Assembly: GCF_014189455.1 (NCBI RefSeq)
Contig: NZ_CP050296.1
Coordinates: 496,001 to 560,000 of the forward strand
Direction of reading: 5' to 3'
DNA from: Mesorhizobium huakuii
Lineage (GTDB): Bacteria; Pseudomonadota; Alphaproteobacteria; Rhizobiales; Rhizobiaceae
Length of the DNA: 64,000 nucleotides
The number at the start of each line of letters is the position of its first letter. Position 1 is the stretch's first letter. Under the pieces are notes generated by a model. It was not told the origin of the DNA. It did no database searches and saw only the letters and a program-made list of their open reading frames with translations. Shown one piece after another: positions 33,421 through 41,983 of this stretch. Made by a program: the position numbers and the translations under genes.

Positions 33421-33469
33421 AGCGACCAGCATGGCCCCGGCGTGCCCGGCGCGCGCCGACAACCAGGGC

Positions 33470-34366
33470 TCAGATGTCAGGATCGTCGAGAATGCGAGAG
33501 AGCGTGCTGCGCCCCAGCGCACTCATGGCGGGGTTGGTGCGACGGTAATACCAGACGAGACCCATGGCCTGCTGGAATGCCCAGGCAGCACCGCGCTTCC
33601 ACAAGAGGTCCTCGACTTGAAGACCGCTCCGAAAGGTCGCCCTTCGCTCGCGGTCGAGAAGATGCCACACGGCCACCAGATCCAGCGACGGATCTGCTGG
33701 TCCGAAACTGCCGCCATCAAGCACTCCGACAAGACGCGCGCCCCGCACGAGAAGGTTTGGTGGGATAAGGTCCTTATGACTCATCACGACAGGCCCAGCG
33801 GAGGGCAACTCCCGGAACCGGGCCCACAGATCGCGCAGTCGAGCCACATCAAGAAGGCCCTCGCTGTTTTCAAGGCAAACAGCCATCCAATCGTCATGAT
33901 CGGGGAGATGTCCACCACGTCCTTGCCCGTCGAAGCGTCGACCTCGCGTGTCTGCCTGGCGCAACGACGCCACGAGGTGTGCAAGGTCAAGGGCGAACGT
34001 CGTCGATCCACTTAGCCCGTGTGGCGTGGCAACCTCGCCTTCGATCCACGTCTGCAATGCCCATGGCATTGGATATCGAGGACCGGGCTCGCCGAGCCCA
34101 ATCGGTTGCGGTGTCGGAAATAAGCAATGTTCTCCGATCTCGACCATGGCAGCGGCCTCCGACCGAAGCATATCGGCGCAGTCGGCCGGCTTCATCGCCC
34201 GCAGCGGGAACCGCGCAGCGCTCTTAGAGCCAATGCGGAAGATGGCGTTGACGGTTCCCGACGATCCAACTGAGGTGATGTCCTCATGACGATACTGGGG
34301 AAACTGATCGCGGATCATCTGGCGGGCGATATCGATGTCGATATTCACCTGATCGTCATGCATCAT
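33470..34366 (-). CDS. Aminoglycoside phosphotransferase-type kinase
   Basis: A 298-residue APH/choline-kinase-fold protein. The start at 34366 has AGGAC upstream. The longer frame adds 80 residues of Ser/Arg-rich sequence and is unlikely. It has an early Gly-Ser-Ser-Gly-Thr-Val-Asn-Ala-Ile-Phe loop and Val-Met-Ser-His-Lys-Asp-Leu-Ile-Pro-Pro-Asn-Leu-Leu, matching the catalytic His-X-Asp-X(4)-Asn with Lys inserted, and Gly-Val-Leu-Asp-Gly-Gly-Ser in place of the usual Ile-Asp-Trp. It phosphorylates an unknown small molecule. It is not evidence of resistance. Confidence 0.75.
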   Translation of the reverse strand: MMHDDQVNIDIDIARQMIRDQFPQYRHEDITSVGSSGTVNAIFRIGSKSAARFPLRAMKPADCADMLRSEAAAMVEIGEHCLFPTPQPIGLGEPGPRYPMPWALQTWIEGEVATPHGLSGSTTFALDLAHLVASLRQADTRGRRFDGQGRGGHLPDHDDWMAVCLENSEGLLDVARLRDLWARFRELPSAGPVVMSHKDLIPPNLLVRGARLVGVLDGGSFGPADPSLDLVAVWHLLDRERRATFRSGLQVEDLLWKRGAAWAFQQAMGLVWYYRRTNPAMSALGRSTLSRILDDPDI

Positions 34367-34523
34367 GAGTTCTCGTCCTGCCGAACTCGACATCAAGGGC
34401 AAAAGCGCCGAATGCGCAACAGAGATCGGAATATCGGCTTCTGAAGTCGGACGGGAGCTTGCTGCGGACGTCTTCGGTGAAACGCATCCCCACCAGCGCA
34501 CTCGCAGTGATCGGGTTTCGCCC

Positions 34524-36548
34524 CTAACCCGCCGCCGCAGCCGCCACCTTCCTCGGCGCAGCTCGCTGCCGGCGCATGCGGCGTTTGGCGACGAGTTTGA
34601 GGGCAACCGGCGGCTCGGTCGACAGCGCTCCCGTCACGGCGTCGACCATGCCATGCGCGACGAAATCCGCGTTGATGTCCTGGGCCAGTTTGGCCGCCGC
34701 TTCCTTGTCGTCGTTGCCGGTCTCCGACCAGAACACGATGCCCACTCGCAGTGCGGCCTTCGCCCGCTTCAGCCGGCGGACCAGGAAGCGGGCGTGTTTG
34801 ACGGAATCCCGGTTGAGAAAACCGACCACCACGGCGTCGATGGTTTCGAGCTCGAGGCGGCGGATGCTGGCGGGTTCCATGTCGGCAAAGCCAACTTTCG
34901 ACGCGGTCGCGCCCTGGACTTCCAGCACCTGCGCCAGCATTGCCGCGGCGGCATCGTCGAGTTCCCCTCGCCCGCCGGCGCAAAGCACCGACATACCCGT
35001 GCCGTCGGGCAGTTCGGCCGCGTCCTCGCCAACGGCATCGCCGGGCTCGTCCGCCTCCCCGGAGATGTGCGGGCTTTCATCCTCGGCCGCTTCCTCCTTC
35101 GCATCGTCTTCGAGATTGGCCACCAGCGTCAGCGCGCTGGCCGCCACTTGCCGCCTCTGCAGGTCGCCCATGACGCCGCGCACGCGGTCGCGCTCGCCCA
35201 GCAGAAGCGCCGGGATGGCCACCTCGTCGTAGAATTCGACCAGATATTTTTCCTCGAGCATCTCTTCGGCATGGTCGGTGGCTTCGTCCGGATCGCCGGC
35301 CAGCAGCCGCTGGTAGAGGCGCGCATGCGGTTCGAGCACCGGCTCGTTGCCGAACAGCACGTCGAGGAATTCAAACTGCGGCACATGCCTGCCCAGCACC
35401 ACCAGGCAGACGGTGAGCGGCGTCGACAGCACCAGCCCGAGCGGTCCCCACAGCCACGTCCAGAAGATCGCCGCAACGATGATCGCAAGCGGCGACAGCC
35501 CGGTTCGCGACCCGTAAAGCCAGGGTTCGACGACGTTGCCGGTGACCAGCTCCATCACCACGAACAGGGCGGCCGTCCACGCGACGAGCTCCCAGCCGGG
35601 GGCCACGGCCAGCGCCAGGAACAACGGCAGCAACGCGCCGATGACCGGGCCGATATAGGGAACGAAACGCAGCGCCAGCGCCAGCAGCCCCCACAGCAAG
35701 GCATTGGGAATGCCGAGGATCCACAGCCCGATCGCGATCGGTATGGCGTAGACGATGTTGACGACCAATTGCATCAAGAGATAGCGACCGACGCGCTTGC
35801 CGGCATCGCGAAGCGCCTCGGTGGTGCGGTGCAGGTCGCCATAGCCGACAAGCCGGATGAAGCGGTCGCGCAAATCCTCCCGCTCGAGCAGCATGAAGAT
35901 GACGACGACGATGATCAGGCCTGCGGACCCGAGCGGACTGATCAGCGGACCGACGATGTTCTGCAGGACTTCGAGCGGCCTTTCGCGCGCAACGATCTCG
36001 ACGGGCACCGGCTCGCGCGGTGGCTTGTCCGGCGTGGCGGCCGGCAGCGTGGCGTCCTGCCTGTCGATCTCCTGGCCGACACGCTCGACCACGGTGCTCA
36101 ACCGCGAAATGATCCCGCCCCCGACGCCGGTTTGCTTGAGCGAGCGGATCTTGGCCAGGATATTGGTCTGATAGACCGGGATGTTCTGCGCCAGTTCGCT
36201 TACCTGCGTGGCGACGATGAAGCTGAACAGGGCAAGCGCCGCGAAGGCACCGAGCACACTGGCGATGACCGCGGCGATCCGGGGAATACCGACCCGTTTG
36301 AGCGCCGAGACCAGCGGCGCCAGCGCGAAGGTCAAAAGCAGCGCGATGGCGATCGGCAGGAAAACCTCGCGCCCGAAATACAGCGCCGCCACCGTCGTGA
36401 CGGTGGTCGCCACATTGGGCAACACGGTTCGCGGATGGGGCGCGGCGGCCGCAAGAATGTCGTCCAGCCCTTGAGGCGCTGACGCCGTGCCGTTTCGACG
36501 ATTGGCCACTCTATGATGCCTCCCCCTGCCAACAGCATGGTCTGACAT
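34524..36548 (-). CDS. AI-2E family permease with long cytoplasmic C-terminal domain
   Basis: About 674 residues from ATG 36548. The longer GTG frame to 36668 would start inside the TetR operator and is unlikely. Residues about 45-390 form the AI-2E/PerM permease core with eight membrane helices, including Leu-Arg-Phe-Val-Pro-Tyr-Ile-Gly-Pro-Val-Ile-Gly. The last 280 residues are soluble: an acidic linker, then an alpha/beta Rossmann-like domain (Met-Ser-Val-Leu-Cys-Ala-Gly-Gly, Val-Val-Val-Gly-Phe-Leu-Asn) and a basic tail. Typical AI-2E proteins are near 350 residues, so the extension may regulate it. The substrate is unknown. Confidence 0.78.
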   Translation of the reverse strand: MSDHAVGRGRHHRVANRRNGTASAPQGLDDILAAAAPHPRTVLPNVATTVTTVAALYFGREVFLPIAIALLLTFALAPLVSALKRVGIPRIAAVIASVLGAFAALALFSFIVATQVSELAQNIPVYQTNILAKIRSLKQTGVGGGIISRLSTVVERVGQEIDRQDATLPAATPDKPPREPVPVEIVARERPLEVLQNIVGPLISPLGSAGLIIVVVIFMLLEREDLRDRFIRLVGYGDLHRTTEALRDAGKRVGRYLLMQLVVNIVYAIPIAIGLWILGIPNALLWGLLALALRFVPYIGPVIGALLPLFLALAVAPGWELVAWTAALFVVMELVTGNVVEPWLYGSRTGLSPLAIIVAAIFWTWLWGPLGLVLSTPLTVCLVVLGRHVPQFEFLDVLFGNEPVLEPHARLYQRLLAGDPDEATDHAEEMLEEKYLVEFYDEVAIPALLLGERDRVRGVMGDLQRRQVAASALTLVANLEDDAKEEAAEDESPHISGEADEPGDAVGEDAAELPDGTGMSVLCAGGRGELDDAAAAMLAQVLEVQGATASKVGFADMEPASIRRLELETIDAVVVGFLNRDSVKHARFLVRRLKRAKAALRVGIVFWSETGNDDKEAAAKLAQDINADFVAHGMVDAVTGALSTEPPVALKLVAKRRMRRQRAAPRKVAAAAAG

Positions 36549-36652
36549 ATTGAGCCGGCGTGCAACCTTGGCCGACTGCAAGGCGCTGATACTCAACGGG
36601 CAACAATCCGGATGGCTCCCACACCCTTGACATTTAGTGCTCGCCTCCATAA

Positions 36653-36670
36653 ATGAGTGATCACTCACTC
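36653..36670. promoter_or_regulatory. TetR operator, copy 1 (upstream of tetR)
   Basis: ATGAGTGATCACTCACTC contains the perfect palindrome GAGTGATCACTC. It lies 14 bases before the regulator start and matches 15 of 18 bases with the copy at 37320-37337, so it is probably the self-operator. It also lies upstream of the divergent AI-2E gene. Confidence 0.7.
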
Positions 36671-36683
36671 AAACGGTTTGGAA

Positions 36684-37253
36684 ATGGCCCGCCCCCTTAG
36701 CGAAGAAAAGCGCGACGCAATCCTGGCATCGGCCACCGCCCTGGTGGCGACGCTGGGCACCGGCGCGGCCACGGCGAAGATCGCCAGGGATGCCGGCCTC
36801 TCCGAAGGCACGCTCTTCAATTATTTCGCCAGCAAGGACGAGTTGCTCAATCAGCTCTACCTCGAGATCAAGGCCGATCTCGGCAAGGCGTTGCTGACAG
36901 CCTATCCGTCGCAGGCCAGCCTGCGCGAGCGCTGCCGCCATGTCTGGAACAACTTCATCGACTGGGGCGCGGAATATCCGATGAAGCGCAAGGCCATGCG
37001 CCAGCTCAGCGTTTCCGAGCGGATCACCGAGCAGAGCAGGCAGCAGGGCAACGCGGCCTTCGGCGACATCAACGCGATGATCGAGGAAAGCCTTGTCGAC
37101 GGCGGGCTGAAGGGCTGCTCGATGAATTTTGCCGGAGGCATTTTCGAGGCGCTGGCGGAGACGACGCTCGAATTCATCGCCCAGGATTCACGGCAGCGCG
37201 AACACTACAAACAGGCCGGCTTCACCTTCTTCTGGAACGGCATCTCCAAATAG
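36684..37253 (+). CDS. TetR-family repressor
   Basis: A 189-residue regulator. The N-terminal HTH has Lys-Ile-Ala-Arg-Asp-Ala-Gly-Leu-Ser-Glu-Gly-Thr-Leu-Phe-Asn-Tyr-Phe-Ala-Ser-Lys-Asp-Glu-Leu, the TetR hallmark. The rest is the variable ligand and dimer domain. Start 36684 is chosen because the frame upstream (36657) runs through the operator. It probably controls itself and the two SDR genes that follow, given the repeated operator. Confidence 0.88.
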   Translation: MARPLSEEKRDAILASATALVATLGTGAATAKIARDAGLSEGTLFNYFASKDELLNQLYLEIKADLGKALLTAYPSQASLRERCRHVWNNFIDWGAEYPMKRKAMRQLSVSERITEQSRQQGNAAFGDINAMIEESLVDGGLKGCSMNFAGGIFEALAETTLEFIAQDSRQREHYKQAGFTFFWNGISK

Positions 37254-37319
37254 CCCCAGGCACAATCTCAATCGGCACCATGCAGATCACCGAAAGACAT
37301 CATCAACTCAACCGCAAAA

Positions 37320-37337
37320 ATGAGTGCCTACTCACTC
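37320..37337. promoter_or_regulatory. TetR operator, copy 2 (upstream of the SDR pair)
   Basis: ATGAGTGCCTACTCACTC matches the tetR upstream site at 15 of 18 bases and sits 33 bases before the first SDR start, in the promoter position. Confidence 0.7.
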
Positions 37338-37370
37338 TTTTATATGACAACTCCCTGAAAGGATAAGACA

Positions 37371-38240
37371 ATGCCAAAAATCTGGTTGATCACCGGCAGC
37401 GCCCGCGGACTCGGGCTGGATATCACCGAGGCAGCACTTGCCGCCGGCGACAGCGTCGTGGCGACCGCCCGCGATGTCGCCCGCCTCGCCGATCTCGAAA
37501 GCCGCTACCCCGGGCAGTTGCGCGGCTTTGCGCTCGATGTCACCGACGCCACCGCCGCGCAGGCCGCCGTGGACTTTGCACTGAAGACGTTCGGCCGCCT
37601 CGACGTCCTCGTCAACAATGCCGGCTTCGGCCATATCAGCCCCTTCGAGCAGACCGAGGAGGCCGATTTCCAGGCGCAGATCGACACCAATCTCTACGGC
37701 GTCGTCAACCTCACCCGCGCCGCGCTTCCCGCCATGCGCGCCCAGCGTTCGGGCCACATCATCAACATCTCTTCGGTCGGCGGCCGGACCGGGACGCCGG
37801 GCCTCAGCGCCTACCAGGCGGCCAAATGGGCGGTGGGCGGTCTCACCGAAGTCCTGGCACTCGAGCTTGCCCCTTTCGGCGTCAAGATCATCGCGGTCGA
37901 GCCGGGCGGCATGCGCACCGACTGGGGCGCCACCGCCATGGCCGATGCCCCGGCCTTGCTGCCGGACTATGAACCAACCGTCGGCGCCGTGCTGGGCATG
38001 CTCAAGGCCTATGTCGGCAATGCCATCGGCGACCCGCGCAAGGTTGCCGAAATCGTCGTCGATCTGACCACGCGCGATACGCTGCCCGCCCACCTGATCC
38101 TCGGCAGCGACGCCTTGCATGTCTTTGCCCAGGCGGAAGCGGCGCGCCAGCAGGCGGCAAAGGAATGGGCGCCGGTCAGCACCTCCATCGATATCGAGGG
38201 CGTCGACCTGTCGTTCCTGTCGCGGGAGGCCCAGTCATGA
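37371..38240 (+). CDS. SDR oxidoreductase, first gene of the TetR-controlled pair
   Basis: A 289-residue SDR with Thr-Gly-Ser-Ala-Arg-Gly-Leu-Gly at the cofactor site, Asn-Asn-Ala-Gly-Phe-Gly, Ile-Ser-Ser-Val, and Tyr-Gln-Ala-Ala-Lys. It is like the YkvO/retinol-type SDRs that often follow TetR genes. GAAAGGATAAGACA precedes the ATG. The stop overlaps the second SDR start by four bases, so the two are made together, perhaps to reduce reactive aldehydes or quinones. Substrate unknown. Confidence 0.85.
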   Translation: MPKIWLITGSARGLGLDITEAALAAGDSVVATARDVARLADLESRYPGQLRGFALDVTDATAAQAAVDFALKTFGRLDVLVNNAGFGHISPFEQTEEADFQAQIDTNLYGVVNLTRAALPAMRAQRSGHIINISSVGGRTGTPGLSAYQAAKWAVGGLTEVLALELAPFGVKIIAVEPGGMRTDWGATAMADAPALLPDYEPTVGAVLGMLKAYVGNAIGDPRKVAEIVVDLTTRDTLPAHLILGSDALHVFAQAEAARQQAAKEWAPVSTSIDIEGVDLSFLSREAQS

Positions 38241-39187
38241 GCACCTGGACCACGCATGACATCCCGCCCCAGCAGGGACGCAAGGCGGTGATCACCGGCG
38301 CGACAGGCGGCCTCGGTTACGAGACCGCTCTGGCGCTCGCGAAGGCCGGTGCGAACGTGCTGATGACCGGACGCAACGAAGCCAAGGGCAAGGATGCGCT
38401 GAGCCGCGTCCAGGCTGCGGTTCCCGGTGCTGCCGTGCGCTATGCCCATCTCGACCTTGCCGACCTGGCCTCGGTCGAAGCCTTCGCCGGCCAGCTTGCC
38501 GGCGAATGGGAGGCGATCGACCTCCTGGTCAACAATGCCGGCGTGATGACCCCGCCGACGCGCCACGAAACCGTCGACGGCTTCGAATTGCAGTTCGGCA
38601 CCAACTATCTCGGCCATTTCGCCCTGACCGGCCGCCTGCTGCCGCTGCTGCGCAAGGGACAGAAAACGCGCGTCGTCAATCTCAGCAGCGGCGCCCATCG
38701 CATCCAGGCGGCGATCCATTTCGACGATCTGCAATGGCGCAAGCGCTACCGGCCCTGGGCGGCTTACGCGCAATCCAAGCTCGCCATGATCCTGTTCGCC
38801 TTCGAACTGCAGCGCCGCAGCGATGCCAAGGACTGGGGCTTGCTCAGCAACGCCGCGCATCCCGGCTACGCCCTCACCGACCTGCAGACCAGCGGCCCGC
38901 GCCTGGGCCGCAATGGCAGGTCGTCACCCTTCGATTGGCTTGGCGTGCTGCTCGCGCCGGTCCTTTCGCAATCGGCCGCCGCAGGCTCGCTGCCGACGCT
39001 GTTCGCCGCGACAGCGCCCGATGCGAAAGCGGGTGGCTACTACGGTCCGCAAGGTCTGTTCGAAATGAAGGGCAAGGTCGGCGAGGCCAGGATCGGCAGG
39101 CACGCGCGCGACACCGCTGTCGCTGCAAGGCTGTGGGACGTGTCGCAGGATTTGACCGGCGTGAGGTGGCCGGGTGCGACGGCCTAA
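38237..39187 (+). CDS. SDR oxidoreductase, second gene (WW-domain-oxidoreductase-like)
   Basis: A 316-residue SDR of the extended retinol-dehydrogenase type: Thr-Gly-Ala-Thr-Gly-Gly-Leu-Gly, Asn-Asn-Ala-Gly-Val-Met, Leu-Ser-Ser-Gly-Ala, and Tyr-Ala-Gln-Ser-Lys. The ATGA overlap with the preceding SDR fixes the start. It has a longer C-terminal part (Gly-Gly-Tyr-Tyr-Gly-Pro-Gln-Gly) that shapes the substrate pocket in this group. It is the last gene under the TetR operator. Confidence 0.85.
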   Translation: MSTWTTHDIPPQQGRKAVITGATGGLGYETALALAKAGANVLMTGRNEAKGKDALSRVQAAVPGAAVRYAHLDLADLASVEAFAGQLAGEWEAIDLLVNNAGVMTPPTRHETVDGFELQFGTNYLGHFALTGRLLPLLRKGQKTRVVNLSSGAHRIQAAIHFDDLQWRKRYRPWAAYAQSKLAMILFAFELQRRSDAKDWGLLSNAAHPGYALTDLQTSGPRLGRNGRSSPFDWLGVLLAPVLSQSAAAGSLPTLFAATAPDAKAGGYYGPQGLFEMKGKVGEARIGRHARDTAVAARLWDVSQDLTGVRWPGATA

Positions 39188-39200
39188 TGCGGGCTTTGGC

Positions 39201-40274
39201 TCACCGCGCCCCATGCCTCGCCAGCGCATGCTCGATCAGCACGTCGATGACTTGGCTGTAACCGATGCCTATCGCCGCCAGCGCCTTGGCGTACATGGAA
39301 ATGTCGGTGAAGCCGGGCAGCGTGTTGACCTCGTTGACCAGCAGGGAACCGTCGGCGCGCAGGAAGAAGTCGACGCGCGCCATGGCCTCGCAGCCGAGCG
39401 CCCGGAAAGCCTGCGCGGCCATCTCCGCCGTCCTGGCAACGACATCCGCCGGGACATCGGCGGGCACTTTGACCAGCGCGCCGTCGGCGTCGAGATATTT
39501 CGCCTCATAGGTGTAGAAGCCGTGCTTGCCGGCCGGGATGATCTCGCCGGGCAGCGAGACCGTCAGCGAACCATCGGCCCGCTCCAGCACCGAGCACTCG
39601 ATCTCGCGGCCTTCGACGAACTCCTCGATCAGCGCCTTGCTGTCAAAGCGCAAAGCCGTTTCGACGGCCTGCTCGAAACCATCCCTATCATTCACCTTGC
39701 TCACGCCGAAGGACGAGCCCTGGCGCGCCGGCTTGGCGAAGAAAGGCAGCCCAAGCACCCCGGCAATCTCCTGGAACGAACCGACATTGCCTCGATGCAC
39801 GGTGACGGAGCGGGCGACCGTAAGCCCCGCCTCACGCAGCAGTCGCTTGGCGACGTCCTTGTCCATGGCGGCGGCGGAAGCCAGGATGCCGCAGCCGACA
39901 TAGGCGACATCGGCGACCTCGGCATAGCCTTGCACCGAACCGTCCTCGCCGAACGGCCCGTGCAGGACGGGGAAGATGACGTCGACAGGGTCAGGCTGCG
40001 TTGCACGGTTCGACACCGCCACCAGCCGGCCCTTGCCGCCGGGCAGCAGGGCGACCTCCGTGCCATCCTCCGACACCGAAGCCGCTGCCCCATCGCCGCC
40101 AACCTCGGACGACGGTTGCAGCAGCCATCTGCCGTCCCTGGTAATGGCGATCGGCACCACCTCGTAGCGCGTCCGGTCGATCGCCTTCAGCACATTGGCC
40201 GCCGACAGCCGCGACACGTCATGCTCGGCCGAGCGCCCGCCATAGAGGATGGCGACCCTGATCCTATCCTTCAT
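39201..40274 (-). CDS. ddl: D-alanine--D-alanine ligase
   Basis: A 357-residue ATP-grasp ligase that makes D-Ala-D-Ala for peptidoglycan. The start at 40274 has GGAAGA upstream. It has Leu-Tyr-Gly-Gly-Arg-Ser-Ala-Glu-His at the N-terminus, Lys-Pro-Ala-Arg-Gln-Gly-Ser-Ser-Phe-Gly-Val in the ATP lid, and Ala-Arg-Val-Asp-Phe-Phe with Asn-Glu-Val-Asn-Thr-Leu-Pro-Gly-Phe at the metal site. It is not in a cell-division cluster. It shares its strand with a C39-like peptidase gene 35 bases upstream, so it is probably a second, special-purpose copy. Confidence 0.88.
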   Translation of the reverse strand: MKDRIRVAILYGGRSAEHDVSRLSAANVLKAIDRTRYEVVPIAITRDGRWLLQPSSEVGGDGAAASVSEDGTEVALLPGGKGRLVAVSNRATQPDPVDVIFPVLHGPFGEDGSVQGYAEVADVAYVGCGILASAAAMDKDVAKRLLREAGLTVARSVTVHRGNVGSFQEIAGVLGLPFFAKPARQGSSFGVSKVNDRDGFEQAVETALRFDSKALIEEFVEGREIECSVLERADGSLTVSLPGEIIPAGKHGFYTYEAKYLDADGALVKVPADVPADVVARTAEMAAQAFRALGCEAMARVDFFLRADGSLLVNEVNTLPGFTDISMYAKALAAIGIGYSQVIDVLIEHALARHGAR

Positions 40275-40309
40275 TGAAAAGTCTTCCCAGTCATCGAAAC
40301 CCCTCGAAA

Positions 40310-40927
40310 TCAAATGGTGACGGCAATGCCGCGATTGGCAAAGAAACGATCGAAATCGGCTGGCGCCAACACTGCGTTGGCCTGTGTGGCGCGGGTATGG
40401 CCGGACGGGTTGTGAAAGCGAAAACCCTCATCCGACGCCGCGGTGACCAGCACCAGATGGCCACCCTTCGACGGCGGTTCGCGCTCTGGCCAGCGGATCG
40501 AACTGCTGACCGAAGCCATGAAGAAGCGCGATCGGCCAAGGATCGCCGGGATGTCCGATGTCGCGACATTGGTCATCACCTGCGCTTCCAGGCCGAATTC
40601 CGCCTGCACGAAGGTGACGAAGGGCGCGTAGATCAGCCCCTTGATCGAGCCTTCATTGACGACATAGCCGCCATATCCCGTACAGCGTCTCGCCAGTTGG
40701 ATCGTCGGCACGATCTCGCCGCGCGTCGCCAGGATCATTTTCAGGCACGCCATGCCGCAGACGTTGGCGGCCCAGACCGCATATTCGTCGAGGCTCTCCG
40801 CGCCTGAACCCTGCCACAACGGATCGCGCCTGAGCGCGGCCTCGGCGCCATCGGCGAGCACGGCCAGCGTCATGTCGGGCGTTTCCCACTGGCTGAAAAA
40901 CGGCACGGCTTCAGGCAACGGGCTCAT
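40310..40927 (-). CDS. C39-like cysteine peptidase domain protein
   Basis: A 205-residue protein with papain-like order of catalytic residues: Cys57 in Asn-Val-Cys-Gly-Met-Ala-Cys, His in Gly-Gly-His-Leu-Val-Leu near 155, and Asn in Phe-His-Asn-Pro-Ser-Gly near 172. This is the peptidase C39-like pattern. No signal peptide or transporter fusion is seen, so it is probably a cytoplasmic cleaving or transglutaminase-like enzyme. It is paired with ddl downstream and has a strong palindrome upstream, suggesting a regulated cell-wall or peptide unit. Confidence 0.65.
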   Translation of the reverse strand: MSPLPEAVPFFSQWETPDMTLAVLADGAEAALRRDPLWQGSGAESLDEYAVWAANVCGMACLKMILATRGEIVPTIQLARRCTGYGGYVVNEGSIKGLIYAPFVTFVQAEFGLEAQVMTNVATSDIPAILGRSRFFMASVSSSIRWPEREPPSKGGHLVLVTAASDEGFRFHNPSGHTRATQANAVLAPADFDRFFANRGIAVTI

Positions 40928-40948
40928 ACGGGTTCTCGGATTGCTCGC

Positions 40949-40980
40949 ATCAATCTCGTATACGAGAATACGAGATTGAT
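40949..40980. promoter_or_regulatory. Perfect 13-bp inverted repeat upstream of the C39/ddl pair
   Basis: ATCAATCTCGTAT, six bases, ATACGAGATTGAT is a perfect inverted repeat. It starts 22 bases upstream of the peptidase gene. The core CTCGTATACGAG is GntR-operator-like. No regulator gene is adjacent, so the controlling protein is unknown. Confidence 0.6.
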
Positions 40981-41026
40981 GAAAAGCCGTTTAAAGCCTG
41001 TCGAAGTTCAATGTGTTGCGCCCCGC

Positions 41027-41542
41027 CTACTCAGCCTTCGTCCAGCCGAAGACCAGCCAGGCGTATTTCGACTTTTCGTCGGGCTCGGCGGTGTAGGTCA
41101 TCTGGATGTCGCCGTCCTTGGCGTAGATATCGAGCCGGGGCGCCGTGTCGAGCTTGAGCCACAGCGAGCTCTTGCTGAAGGACCAGGTTCCGCACCAGAC
41201 ACAGGCCCCCGACGCCGGGTCACCCGGCTGATGGAAATTGTAGCGGCCGTCCGCCGTGATCTCGAGATAGTCGAACGCGCCGTAAAACGCGGTCACCGTC
41301 TGCTGGAACTCGGTGGCGGTAGCCTCCTGTTCGTGCGTCGGCGCATCGGTCATGTCGCGCGGCGGCCGGATGGCTGAGCCACTGAGCGTCCATTTGCCGA
41401 AAAAGTCCTTCTCGGTCGGAAGATATTCCTCCTGAGCCCGTGCCGACGAAATATAAGCAACAGATGATATATTAGGCAGACCCGTGGCCCCGACCGCAAG
41501 TAGAAGCGCGGCCGCACAGATCGCCCTGGTCGGGTTTTGCAT
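41027..41542 (-). CDS. Secreted protein of unknown function (171 aa)
   Basis: This protein has a signal peptide (hydrophobic 8-22, likely cut after Ser-Ala-Arg-Ala at 36) and a compact, Trp- and Tyr-rich mature part with Phe-Gly-Lys-Trp-Thr-Leu-Ser-Gly, Cys-Val-Trp-Cys and Ala-Trp-Leu-Val-Phe-Gly-Trp. The pattern suggests a small beta-barrel, lipocalin-like periplasmic protein, with the two nearby cysteines perhaps forming a disulfide. There is no family I can name. Confidence 0.6.
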   Translation of the reverse strand: MQNPTRAICAAALLLAVGATGLPNISSVAYISSARAQEEYLPTEKDFFGKWTLSGSAIRPPRDMTDAPTHEQEATATEFQQTVTAFYGAFDYLEITADGRYNFHQPGDPASGACVWCGTWSFSKSSLWLKLDTAPRLDIYAKDGDIQMTYTAEPDEKSKYAWLVFGWTKAE

Positions 41543-41730
41543 AAAAACTATTCCTCGACGGTAGGGTAATGGATGTCAGTTCGGGAGTTTTATTGAGCAA
41601 TTTTTTGACGCGCGTTGCCTCGATGCCGATTCCCGCCGTCATTTGCACGGTTAGCATTGGGGCCACCAATCTGGCAACGCAAAGCACCATCCCCCACAAG
41701 TCCGGCCGCCGGAGTCTCACCTTGCAAACG

Positions 41731-41765
41731 AAAGCCCGCCGGGAGGGGGTTCCGGCGGGCTTTTT
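41731..41765. terminator. Terminator in the 440-base gap 41543-41983
   Basis: AAAGCCCGCCGG (41731-41742) and CCGGCGGGCTTTTT (41752-41765) form a strong hairpin with T tract on the plus strand and A tract before it. No coding gene lies upstream within 180 bases on the plus strand. It could end a small RNA or a short peptide gene that I cannot confirm. The rest of the gap holds the EcfG-type promoter and nothing else clear. Confidence 0.7.
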
Positions 41766-41932
41766 GGAAAGCTGATTTCCAGCTTTCACATGTCTGACGG
41801 GGGATCAGACGTGGTGACAACTTTTATTGACCGCGGAGGTTCCACCCGAAACAAAAGAATGCCAGCGGCTCGTTCAATTCCACGGAATTCAAACGGTAAC
41901 AGCGATTTCTTTTCGCGGGACCACGTCCCACT

Positions 41933-41957
41933 GGAACCTTCCACTGCCGGCCGAGTT
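41933..41957 (+). promoter_or_regulatory. EcfG-type promoter of the 84-aa gene
   Basis: GGAAC at 41933-41937, 17 bases, GTT at 41955-41957: the same spacing as the 13541 site. It lies 26 bases before the preferred start of the next gene. Confidence 0.5.
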
Positions 41958-41983
41958 TTGTGGCGCGGTCGGGAGGACTTGAA

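Noticed and set aside
33470..34366. Aminoglycoside resistance gene
   Set aside because: The fold is APH-like, but the catalytic motif and context do not point to any known resistance enzyme. Many housekeeping kinases share the fold.
34365..36482. 705-codon plus-strand frame
   Set aside because: It is the antisense of the AI-2E gene, and its Arg/Gln/Asp-rich composition is typical of a shadow.
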